A stretch of 64,000 bases of DNA from Anthoceros angustus (Eukaryota > Streptophyta > Anthocerotopsida > Anthocerotales > Anthocerotaceae). This document shows, piece by piece, positions 14,201 through 24,646 of this stretch (positions are counted from its first letter, which is position 1; each line of letters opens with the position of its first letter). The position numbers and the translations under genes were made by a program. Under the pieces are notes generated by a model, which had not been told where the DNA came from, did no database searches, and saw only the letters and a program-made list of their open reading frames with translations. The DNA lies in assembly GCA_010909165.1 (NCBI GenBank), contig MU008168.1:744001-808000 (forward strand). The letters are read 5' to 3'.

Positions 14201-17200
14201 AATCTGATACTCAACTTCACAAAACCGTGAGAACAACTACCTTCACAGCTGTTAGGCGGGTGATCTCATTGCGGAGGCGGTCTAAGAGAAGTGGGAGACA
14301 TGTAGCCAGTTCATTCTTCAGCTGATCACCAAGAATGGAGATCACCAAGCCCATGCACCAGATTGCGCACTCTTTCACTTCCTGTAGGCAACAAGAGCAT
14401 TAGTCAGTGTATGTCCTCAAAAAAGCATCCTACACTCCAGCACAAAATGGACAGCACATGTAACCTATCTGACCTGATCCTGATCTTGAGCAGTCAAACG
14501 CTTCAAAACAGCCTCATATATTGGTTGCACATATGGAACATAATTGAATGCAGTTTGCTGCCCAGGCAAGTGAAGCTTGGACTGGTCCAGAGGTGGTGGG
14601 CGAATTGCTTTCACAAGTTCCCCAGTTACACGTAGAGCCTCTGCAGTGACTTTATAGTAACGCTCACTAACAGCCGCAAGCACAGGAGATGCCAAAGCCT
14701 GCAGTGACAGACAAAAACATAAGCCAACCCCAACCTAGTTTCCTTGTGATTGCTCTCCTCTCGATCAGCTACAATACAGCATGCTGTACAGACTTGACTG
14801 TATGAAGAGCAGCTGAGAACAAGCTCACTCTACAGCCAACAACCTTGATATGTGGGTGGAAGACAGACGGGTGATGTGCCGCCAGAACCAGCCGAGTGAA
14901 TGTCAAAGCCTCAATTTTTAAGTTAGAGTTGGAAGCTTTGTCCTGCAGAGAGCAGTTAAGATTGCACAATAGATTACTTCATGGCTCGTGTATCTAACCA
15001 GCAACTGCCACCTGCAACTGATACCAGCAATTGCACTTACATTGAGCGCCTTCCCAATTCCTGGCACCAAAGACGAAATATGCTCAGCTAAGCAGTTAGG
15101 AAGAACTATCACCAGTTCTTTCAAGACTGAAAAAGCTCCCACCTGCAACAAAGTCCACACTTCAATGCCATTCCAGCATCAAAGAGTCTGCAAAATGAGG
15201 AAAGGACGCAACATGTATCATCACCTTTGTTTTGATGGACTTTTCACGCAACTGTTTGTTCAGAGTCTTAACTACTTTGGGAACCTCTTGTTGCAGCAGG
15301 TACAAGATGTAGCTGTGCGTTTACAATTTACACCAGCTATGAGGAGTCAGCATAAATGCACATGCACATGTTGCACAAGCACTCTTGACCGGAAACATAA
15401 GCTCCCCCACTATCTGAACAGAGTATGCTACCTTGAAGATTTCAAATCTCCTGTATTCTTTGTAACATTTGCAGTCTGCTTTAATAGATCAATGAAGGTC
15501 TGAAATACATCGATCTGCACGGACCATAAAATGTTGTAAGACGACAGCAACATACCAGTCACAATTCCCTAAAATCAATTAGAAAACCCACGCACCTTGA
15601 CATTCTCTTCTCTTTCTCTGAATCTCTCTATCAATCTTGGACAAGCCTGCAAAGTTGGGAAGGAGCACATTATAGGTCATTCTGAGGACCAGACAGTCAC
15701 ACGTTTTTGCTGTCTTAGAGACACTAAGCCATAACACAGAACAAACCTTGCTGTAAAGTTGAGCAAGCATTTCTGGTCTGGAAGAGATAACAGCTGACAG
15801 GCATTTGGCTGCAGCCCGCCGAACTTTCCAGCTCACATCCTCATCATCACTGTACTCATCCCCACTTTCTCTGCAATTTTGGCAGGACAAATATGAGGAA
15901 CCCTGTTGCCTGGCACACTCTCACATTGGTTCCACAAATCAAACTGCAGAGTCTGGTGCTCACTCATCCTCCTCGTCATCTGCTTCCATATCCTCATCTT
16001 CATCCTCTTCCATATCATCAGTGAAATTGGGATCATAACTAAGATAGTCCAGCGCAAGATCCAAGATAGTGGTAGTATGCTCAAAGACGTCCCTAGGGCA
16101 GCGGAGAACAAAACTTTCCAAAGCCTACAGTGCAGAGAAAGGACGAAATAACACGATAAGTGCCTGGATGTTATAATTTAGCAGGGACAGGCAGGAGATC
16201 AAAGGGGCACACCCATAACCGCAGTCTGCTCAAGCTCTGAAGTACAGCACAACTGAAGCAAGATTACACTCTCAGCTGAATTTAGACTGCACCTGTAAGC
16301 TGTTCTCACATAGTTCATCGTCGTTCTCAGATGCATTTTCACAGTAGCTAATTAGGAGAGGCACCACTTCACTCAGGTGTGGACCAAATCTATAGCCAAC
16401 TGCACGGCTGCATACAAAGAAGAGGAGAATAACACATGAAGTTAGCTACTCATGTGAACTCAAAGTGTATTCTAGAATCCACCCCTTCCTCTACTAAAAT
16501 TTTGCAGAAAACGGATATACCAGAATGCTCCAATCATTTGGATATTAGTACGTGTCAAGTCTGCTTTAGCCTCCTTGTTCTTCAGAAGCTGGACAACACA
16601 TATCGTAGCTCTACCCAAAAGATCATCTGACATGCTTGATGCCAGTGCAGCTGCAGAGATGACAGCAACCCAGGTGAGACCAGCCCGGAAAGAATTCAGG
16701 CTGAGCCGAAACATAAGAGCTGCTTACCAAGGCATTGAATCGCACGTTTCCGAAGTCCTGCCCTTTGCAGATTCAGTTGGGCAAGCAGAGCACTGAGCAG
16801 CTTCTCATGATCTGCGACCATGAGGCCCCCAAATTTGAGTAGCACGTCACTCAGAATATCCAGGCACTCGCTCTTTACCTCAACACTTGTGTCCTGGAGG
16901 CGACCACCAAATGCAATTAGCAAGCAAAATGCTATGGACTATACTGCGGTAGGTTGGTTCCACCTATTGAAGATCCACATAACAGACCGAAACCCTGGAA
17001 GTCAGGAAAATAGAACCAACCACAGAACTGATGCCTTTGATGAGCTTTGGGGTAAGAATTGCTACAACGGCCTGAGCTACTGGCCCATTCGAAATCACAG
17101 CAACCACAGACTTGAGACCAATACTCGCTATGTCCCGCTGTTGCTCTTTGCCAGTAAGTCGCAGACACAATTGCTCAACGATGTCCACCACTCTACCCTC

Positions 17201-17755
17201 GCTCACCTTCTTCACTAAGGGACCCAAGCTGTTTCACAAAGCAACAGAGATTAAAGAACCCAGTACATACTGAGGTATCTCACATTCCCGCCAAAACGCA
17301 ATAAAATGTGGCCCCCATCCACTCCAAGGAATTAGAGGTGCGAACCATTTCACTGCAAGGCCCGAGATGTCCCCAGAGGGATCATCAAGCTGCTGCAACA
17401 CAATCTGAGAGATTTTTCTTTCCGTCTCTGCATCCAACTTGAAGGTTTCCTTTTGCAATTCTTGCAACAGGTCCGAGGTGGCCATATATCTAAAATCCTT
17501 GTCCTTCGATGCAATCTGCACCACCACCAAGGTTGAGACCGTCATTGCACCGCAGACGATATCAACAGACCGAATCAACATTCCCCAAAATCGGCCAACT
17601 CCTAGCTGCGATATGGGATCAAGCTTCCATCCAGCTAGACAGAACCCCTCAGGTAAGAGGAATTTCACTAGACCTAACAATTTCAACCCCTGCAGGACAA
17701 GATAAGACGCGCCCCTGACCTTCTCTAAAATCATGGTGATCGCCAGGCTCGCCAT
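11230..17755 (-). CDS. CAND1: CAND1, cullin-associated NEDD8-dissociated protein
   Basis: CAND1 binds unneddylated CUL1-RBX1 and exchanges substrate receptors, cycling SCF ubiquitin ligases. The CDS is complement(join(11230..11362,11466..11604,11690..11767,11891..12059,12143..12259,12358..12504,12597..12782,12869..13114,13232..13474,13564..13726,13817..13938,14056..14148,14241..14381,14474..14698,14844..14942,15041..15142,15225..15312,15432..15514,15596..15646,15747..15870,15964..16124,16293..16407,16521..16650,16728..16893,17024..17228,17346..17515,17720..17755)). These 27 exons keep phase and encode about 1243 aa (Arabidopsis about 1219). HEAT repeats run throughout. Landmarks are [14 protein letters not shown] near the N-terminus, [11 protein letters not shown], the acidic [16 protein letters not shown] loop, [24 protein letters not shown], and [20 protein letters not shown] near the C-terminus. 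The intron after exon 25 starts with GC (GCAAGT at 11689) instead of GT. The end of exon 3 could shift by 3 bp. Confidence 0.95.
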
Positions 17756-18230
17756 CTTGGCAAGCGACTGTAATCACCCTTGGTCTGTAATTTAGGCTCC
17801 TGTCCTTGCGACCATCTAGTTTCACGGTCCAACAGTGCTCCTCGAAATCGGATTTATCCAGAATCACCTGCGGTCTCCGGAGGCATCACAACGCGACAGG
17901 AAACCCTGGAACACCTCATCCGCCGGACTGCTGGTAGCGACCCCCAACAGCGCAGATGGCTCAGCCACGGAGCGCTGCCTGCGGGGACGCACGACTCAGA
18001 GCTGTTCAGACCAGCGATGGCGGCAGCTCCCAGCAAGGACGCATTGTCAGGCGAAGGGCTCGCAGGAGTAGGAGTCTGAGAGTATAGGACAAAGGAAAGA
18101 AAGCCACTGTGAAGCCCAGTCCCCCGGGCGCCTAACGGGAACAGGTCGCAAGGGCAACTTCCCCAGCTCTCGTATTATCATCTCTAAAAGCAAGAAGCTT
18201 CACCAATTTATTCTGTGAGAACCGGCCCTC
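17756..18230. other. CAND1 upstream region
   Basis: This covers the presumed 5' UTR and promoter of CAND1. The first coding exon is only 36 bp. No gene or clear motif is supportable here. Confidence 0.45.
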
Positions 18231-18285
18231 CATCAAATCATTCGGAGGCCGGTTAGTCGATGTCGGCTCAATTTTAAGGTACTAT

Positions 18286-19860
18286 GAGATGTTCTCACTT
18301 GGGGCAAAGCACTACAACCCTTCGCTGGCAAAGCACACATAGCCTTTTCATTCATAATGTATAGACAGCCCTTCACTCATACATCATTAAAATTGAATAA
18401 GGTTGATAATACCGGGCAAGCTTCCTCAAGACCCTTTCTCACTTTGCAAAACACACTTGGAATACATAAGCTTGTAATCTCTAGCGATGATATACATGGG
18501 CTGCTGGCAAGAGCTCCTCGCTCTAGTTCTCGAGCCGCATGGAGCAGAAGGAGGAAGGGGTGCATGAGAATGCAGCCACCCAACCTACAACTGAAGCCCA
18601 CACCTGTACCTATCTATCTGGCAAGACCACTAATCAACCAAACACTCCTTCTACAATCAGATGGTAGAACAACTTCCACTCATATAAATGTGAGGAAGAG
18701 GAGCTGGTTGATACTCTCCGCTTGAGAAAACATATGTAGCTCCTAGCTTTAAGTCACAGCTTGGGCAAAAGGGATCACGGCTTGCTTGGATCATTGGGCT
18801 AATCCCTGTGCACAAATCCATCTTCCCAAATTATCCCGTTTACTCAGGGGCACTTGCTGTTTTGGAAGCTTTCATGGAAGTTGGAGACATTGGGGCACTT
18901 CTTGAACCTTAACACAATAGATCTTTCTTTAGGGAAGACTTCTCCTGCAGATACGTTCTCCTTCGAAACTTAAATCCATGCAAGAAATCCTGACATAGAC
19001 GTAGGAATTGAAGCTAGTGAGTGCGCTGTTCAGCAGAACAGCAGGCTCCAAGCCCTTTGTTTCAGCCCTGAACAACATCACCTAAACTAACATCACCACA
19101 ATCATATGACCACATCTTATCAAGAAATTGCAAAATCGACCCACTCAATAAGCAGAGAGGTCAGCCAAGCAATCTACACATGCCACACAAGATAGATGAA
19201 CTGAGCCAAGCCTGAACTCTGCAACACGTCCCGCCGGGGGTTCCAACTTGTGAGATGTCATTATCACTTAAGGGCAAAGTATAGACAGCCCTGCATTCAT
19301 AAAGCATTGAAATTCAACACCTCCTAACAACACTAGCCAAGCTTCCTCAAGACCCTTTCATCACTTTGCAAAACACACTTGTAATACGTAAGCTTGTAAT
19401 CCCTAGTGATGATAGGGATGGGCTGTGGGCAAGAGCTCCTCGCACTAGTAGTTCTTCAGCCGCATGGAGCACAAGGAGGAAGATGTGCATGGGGTACATG
19501 AGAATGCCACTACCCAGACTGCGACTAAAGCCCACACATATACGTATCTAACAAGACCACTAATCAACCAAGCACTCCTTCCAACGAGCTCAAGGGCAGG
19601 TGGATAGGAGGCAGTGGGGGTGAGACAACTACACACGCTGGTAGAGCCTCCACTATCAAAGGGTAGGACAACTTCCACTCACACAACGTGAGCAGGAGGA
19701 GCTGGTTGATACTCTCTGCTAGAGCAAACATATGCAACTCCTTGCTTTAAGTCACAGCTTGGGCAGAAGGGATCACGGCTTTCTTGGATCATCGGGTTGA
19801 TCCCTCCACACAAATCCTATCTTCCCAAATTATCCCGTTGTTTTGAGGGGCACTTATTGT
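18286..19860. repeat. Diverged long direct repeat, two copies
   Basis: Copy A (about 18286-18860) and copy B (about 19251-19860) are direct repeats with small indels. Shared blocks include GCTTCCTCAAGACCCTTTC, TTTGCAAAACACACTTG, GGCAAGAGCTCCTCGC, AGCTGGTTGATACTCTC, AAGTCACAGCTTGGGC and CCAAATTATCCCGTT. Copy A has about 50 bp near its start that copy B lacks. Roughly 390 bp of unrelated sequence separates them. The arrangement resembles LTRs of a small non-autonomous element, but I see no coding region, no clear primer-binding site and no TG..CA termini, so it is left as a repeat. Confidence 0.75.
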
Positions 19861-20463
19861 TTCGGAGGAGAGTGCCAAAGATGGCTAGCCACCTCCTTCT
19901 ACATTTGTGAGGGGCTCTTGCCTCATAGTACTTACTAAGGTAAACCATCACCCCTATGCATCTCACTTGCATGCCTTTACATGTCTTAGTAAGACAACAT
20001 ACTTGATACAATAAGCATCATGTATTTCAAAAAAAAGAGGTTAAATAATTCATTCAATTTTTCCGGTGATCACAGCTTAAGTGTTGTAGGTGACTTTAGA
20101 CGTGAACCTTAGTTTGCTCCCAGGTTATGACATCATAGGTGATTTTAAACATAAAGCTTAGTTGCTCTATTTTACTGTAATCCTTAGAGTCTCCTTGATG
20201 TTCTTTACTAGATAAGCTGGCTTCATCTCTCCTCTTTTCCTAAAAAAAATATATACCAAAACAGCTTAATTTTCGAAGGGCCTATACCTCATGTATCCTT
20301 TATATACTCTATACTTTATTTTTGCTTGTTAAGAAAGCGCGCTGGCCTCCCTCGTGAACCGCCTATGTCATGTCCTCTAACACATACGGATGACCTGGGA
20401 GATAGAAAATCGAAGACAGATGGTTCATTTCAAAACAAACATAACCCCATCCTGGTATTGATT
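19861..20463. other. AT-rich intergenic stretch
   Basis: Low-complexity AT-rich sequence lies between the direct repeats and the PPR relic. I see no gene, RNA or ordered repeat in it. Confidence 0.5.
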
Positions 20464-21560
20464 ATTGATCATTGATCGGCGCATGGAACGCTTAACCTGG
20501 AAGTCCTCACGGTTCGCTTTGTACCAACTCTCCATAACGTTCTTGGAATGATCCCACGCTTTTCAAGATGTGACAAAACCTTGGTGCTACTATGGCAGTC
20601 ACTGCGCATGCGCAGGTTCTTAGTGACTAGTAAAGTTGAGCCATCTGGTGTGTTCAAGAGACCGAAAGCCAGGGCCAGTTTCTCTGCATGTCCGCGCAAA
20701 GCATCTTCCTTCTCTCGCTCAGACAGTGCCTTCAGTACCATGTCTGTCTGAGGCACATGGCCTCCTTCCTCCTTCAGTCTCAAATTCACACTCCTCAGCT
20801 TTGAAATGTTGGACATCTCCTCTTCAACAGTGAATTCGTGCACCTTGTTTTTGACTTCAATGCATGCTTTTGCATGCTTCTTCCAAGCGCGTGCTGACTT
20901 TCGCAGCCGTTCTACTCTATCCGCATCTTTCCACCTGCCAGTGCTTGCGTAGATGTGACATAAAAGAGCGTAAGAAGTTGCAATCTGGTTACCACCAGAT
21001 GGTCAAAATATCGCCTTCCTCGCTCTGCATCATTGTGGCCTTTGCAGGCACTCAGCAAAGACGTCCATCCCACCACGTACTTGTCAAGAGGCATAGTTTG
21101 CAGAATGTCTTCTGCCTCATCAAGGTGACCTGACCGTCCAAGGAGATCAACCAGGCCATTGTAAGTGAAGTCAGTTGGTACAATGCCATGGTCCTCCACC
21201 ATCATCCTGAACTACCGCTGGCCTTCATGCACCAGGCCTGCATGACTTCATGCCACAAGGAGATAGATGAAACTAATTTCATCTGGCTCAACACCCTCCT
21301 GAAGCATCTCTTCAAAACACTGAATTGCCATAAGGCCGTGGCCATGTTCAGCGTAGCCCCTGAGCAGAGCACTCCATGTGACCACGTCATCCTCAAACCC
21401 CTCTCCAGGATCTCTGCATGAAGCTCCTTCCCATGCAGCAAACCTTGAATAGTGATGCACGCTTGAAGCAGACACAGAAACGTGTCACGATCAGGCGGAG
21501 CCACGCCTTCCTGCTGCATCCTTGCATACTGAGCCAGGGCTTCTCCACCGAGCCCTTCAA
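20464..21560 (-). pseudogene. Decayed PPR-DYW gene (C-terminal half)
   Basis: These are remnants of a plant DYW-type pentatricopeptide repeat protein, an organelle RNA-editing factor. Recognisable pieces run in order on the minus strand but in different frames: LHGKELHAEILERGL, then DDVVTWSALLRGYAEHGHG and GVEPDEISFIYLL, then NGLVDLLGRSGHLDEAEDIL and WTSLLSACKGHND, then YASTGRWKDADRVE, KVHEFTVEEE and HAEKLALAFGLLNTPDG. Several frameshifts are needed to connect them. In the DYW region the usual CGDCH reads RSDCH, so one zinc ligand is gone. The final C-x-C and DYW tripeptide are missing. No intact N-terminus is found upstream. An intact DYW gene lies 3 kb away on the opposite strand, but the two are not close copies at the visible motifs. 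Confidence 0.85.
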
Positions 21561-21721
21561 TGTCTGCCTACCCTCTACACCGCAGGCCTGAAATTGAGAA
21601 GCAAACCATTGTTGTGAGCCTGACTGTCTCGGTTTTTGAATGAGATCTCGATTGTGATTTCTTCTAGAATTGCCTCTATTGCGCAGCACAGAGAACAGCC
21701 AGTTGCTTACAGAGTGCACGC

Positions 21722-21797
21722 ATGAATTACAGGATTCGAACCTGTGAGCACGATCCCGTCGGTTTCTGCATCTGCCGCTCTATCCACTCGACCCTGT
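21722..21797 (-). other. tRNA-like sequence with A- and B-box motifs
   Basis: On the minus strand this stretch has a perfect T-arm (ACAGG / TTCGAAT / CCTGT) containing the pol III B-box GGTTCGAATCC. An A-box-like GAGTGGATAGAG lies upstream at tRNA-like spacing. I cannot form a proper acceptor or anticodon stem: the 3' AATTCAT has no partner at the 5' side. It is therefore a degenerate tRNA or a tRNA-derived SINE head rather than a functional tRNA of known identity. Confidence 0.5.
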
Positions 21798-21829
21798 TGG
21801 ATTAGCTGCACAGCATTAGCATAAGTTAG

Positions 21830-22229
21830 AAACCAAGGATTAGGACGCGTGTCATGTGGAATATATATATTTGGGCATCCACGGACACTTGTCGCCTGGC
21901 TGGTCTTTCGCGGGTTGGGTAAGTTCGAAGTTCCCCAGGTGGCAGCTGACTTGACACTCAGCTGGGCTTCAATGGCTGCGCAGGGGACTCTTGTGCTTTC
22001 ACCTGCCAGGGATGGCCTCGTCAGAGGAGAGGGGAAGCGCTGCAGCATTGCCTGGAGAGCCTCAGGCGCCTGTTTCCGGCCGAGGTCTGTGTCACGATAC
22101 AAGTTGTTCCAGGTTGCGGGACATCGGTGTAGGTCTGGGGGAATGCACCGTTGCTTTGACGGGAACGGACTGGATTGAATTTTCTTCTGTTTGTGCGTGT
22201 GTGAAGGAGCTTGCTGCTGCTTAGGGGAC
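21830..22229 (+). promoter_or_regulatory. Upstream region of the LPP gene
   Basis: This gene-free stretch precedes the lipid phosphate phosphatase start. A TATA-like AATATATATATTTG lies near 21857, about 370 bp before the ATG, so a 5' UTR of a few hundred bases is possible. Assignment as a core promoter is tentative. Confidence 0.35.
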
Positions 22230-23812
22230 ATGGAGGCAGGGGATCATGAGCAGCCGCAAAATGGCAATGCGAACTCTCATGGCCAGGTCTCCCACAGGCC
22301 GCGGAAGGACAGGTGGTGCCATCTCCTCAGGTTCCACCTACACGACTGGCTCATCCTGCTGGCGCTTATCATCTTCTACGGCATCCTCAACCTTATTGAG
22401 CCGTTCCATCGACATATCAATAGATATGTGGTCAACAACCTTACGTTCCCCTTGCAGAATAGCACAGTCCCCTTTTGGTCCGTGCCGGTACGTTCTGTAG
22501 CTTGGCCTTTGCTGTTTCTCGGTCCTGATTGGGATTAGGCTGGTCAGATTGACCGGTCTGGAGGCTGATATTGCTTATGGTGGATGTGGCTGTGTGACAG
22601 CTTTACGCGTTGATTTTACCAATTCTGGTGATCAGCATCTTCTATTGTGTGAGGAGAGACCCCCGTGATTTCCACCACGCCATTCTTGGTAACACTTTGG
22701 TGTCCCTTTCCTTGCTCGTGTGGTGCGACTGTACGATGGAAACGTGCAGACTGTGTGTTCAAACTCTTCTCACACGAGGCTGGCTGTACGCTAGGCTTGG
22801 TTTACACCATATTCATTACTGCGGTGCTCACCGATATCGTCAAGGTTTCCACGGGCCGTCCGCGTCCTGATTTCATGCGTCGATGTTTTCCGGGAGGACC
22901 TAGCACCTGGGTAACCATTTGTTTCGAGATCAGGCTGTTGTAAAGTTGAGGATGTTGGATTAGTGCCAAATTTTGTTGACCGGGTGAATGTGGTTGAAAC
23001 GTTCTCAGACATTCGATGATGCTGGAGATGGCAATGTTATCTGTAGCCCTCTAGCTTCCAAGTCGGACATCAAGCAAGGCTACAAAAGTTTTCCAAGTGG
23101 ACACACTTCCTGTGAGTATTTGACAATCACTGGTACCTTTTCATATCTATCTGTCCCTTACCGTCCCAAGACAGTGATCGCAATGTTTGACACCGAGATT
23201 GTTGCAGGGTCTTTTGCAGGTCTTGGTTATCTGTCCTGGTATCTAGCTGGGAAGTTAGGCATCTACGACAGACATGGGTTCATGTACAAATTGCCAATTG
23301 CGTTGTTCCCCTTACTGTTGGCAACCTTAGTCGGCATTTCCCTTGTGGATAACTACTGGCACCATTGGCAAGATGTGGTAGTAGGAGGTCTTCTAGGTGA
23401 GGCTTTTTCCTGCAAGTGCCTGGCTCTCGTGCTAAGTATGCAATCTTGCTGAGAAAGTATACACGTTCTGACTTGAGCTCCCGTTGTCTCTGGGAAACAT
23501 TGTCCAGGTCTCGCCGTGGCTACAATCATCTATCACCTGCATTTTTATTCTCTCTGTAGTTCGAAGAGTAAGTTTCTTCCACACTTGTTCATGTATCTTG
23601 AAAACATTGTGCACATTGGTGCCTGCTTTTCCGCCTTCGTGAAGTGGATGGGCAAGAAAGTGCTAACGGGCTGGTCCCGGGAATTCCTAGCAGGTGGTCA
23701 AGTATACCATAGGGCCATAAGTGGATCCAACAACACGGATTCTGGAGAGTCCACTTATCGGCATCCTCCGCCCCCTCAGTCGGACGTTGAGGCGGGGACG
23801 TTGAGGGGGTGA
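22230..23812 (+). CDS. LPP: Lipid phosphate phosphatase (PAP2 family)
   Basis: This membrane enzyme dephosphorylates phosphatidic acid and related lipid phosphates. The CDS is join(22230..22487,22601..22688,22795..22910,23009..23111,23208..23396,23508..23812), all GT-AG introns in consistent phase, about 352 aa. A hydrophilic N-terminus leads into [16 protein letters not shown] (first helix). The PAP2 signature follows in three parts: [11 protein letters not shown] (KX6RP), FPSGHTS plus W (PSGH) and [13 protein letters not shown] (SRX5HX3D-like, where the usual SR reads SL). The C-terminal [10 protein letters not shown] resembles the end of plant LPPs. The last exon is read through without an intron. 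A strong GTAAGT at 23574 offers an alternative donor, so the tail (residues after about 267) is less certain. Confidence 0.88.
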
Positions 23813-24646
23813 CTTGGCTAGCACATGCTGATCGCCTTTGGAGTTATTTGTACATTATGTTCGCGTGCTTTGGTACCTCTCTACTTATACTTGGTCTGGT
23901 TTTTCCGTCGATGTATTTAACGGTGTCCATTGGCTTACTATCGTATTTCATAGACCTGGCTACCCAGTCCGCGCGTTTCCGCCCCCCGAGGGAAAAATAC
24001 CTTGTTTGATCCATGGAACGTTAAGTTAGAAAGCACGTCTGCAACGGGACGGGACGGCTATATGACCCCTTTCTGTGCAACCGTTCCGTTTGTTGCCTGT
24101 ATCCCTCCAGGCGCCTCCAGCCTCAACGCTGGGGGGACAGGACGGGCGACTGATCATGAACACCTTGCTTGCGGGGCTGCCCTGTGAACGAAGCTTGCCT
24201 TCCAGGCTGTGGCTGTTCCTTTCGCGCAGCATACAAGACACATAATTCGACAACGTATCGGGTTCGGGATATGGCAGACTGGCAGTGGTTGCCGCGTCGG
24301 TGAAATGCTCCGTGCGTGTGGTTCCTAGTCCCGGTGTGACGGCACGGAACATTCTGCATTCACGACCACGGCAGGCTGCACAAACAACACGTTCCTGACG
24401 AAAACTTCGCAGCTTTGCCCGCTTTACACTGTTGCGGGAATCCTTAGCTTGTTATCTGATTCCAGACTGCGTCACTCACAACGAGATCAGACCTCGCTAG
24501 TTTTGTCCGTGATTGAACCAGTTGCCGCCAGTTTTTCTCCAACGCCTCTGCATGGATGTGGCTTCTCCACTCCTGGACACCGATGAGTGTTGGGAAGTAG
24601 CTTAAAGGACTTTGGCGACGCTCCTGCAGCCGAACGCAGCGCAGCC
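23813..24646. other. Intergenic region before the PPR-DYW gene
   Basis: This holds the presumed 3' UTR of the LPP gene and the upstream region of the PPR gene. Small open frames occur on both strands but none has a known domain. Confidence 0.45.

Noticed and set aside
18286-19860. Annotation as an LTR retrotransposon
   Set aside because: No coding region, primer-binding site or TG..CA ends could be seen, so only the direct repeat is claimed.
22665-22794. Upstream exon start for LPP exon 3 ([10 protein letters not shown] segment)
   Set aside because: The acceptor at 22793-22794 joins ILG directly to [13 protein letters not shown] in the correct phase, matching the family; the upstream residues are intron.
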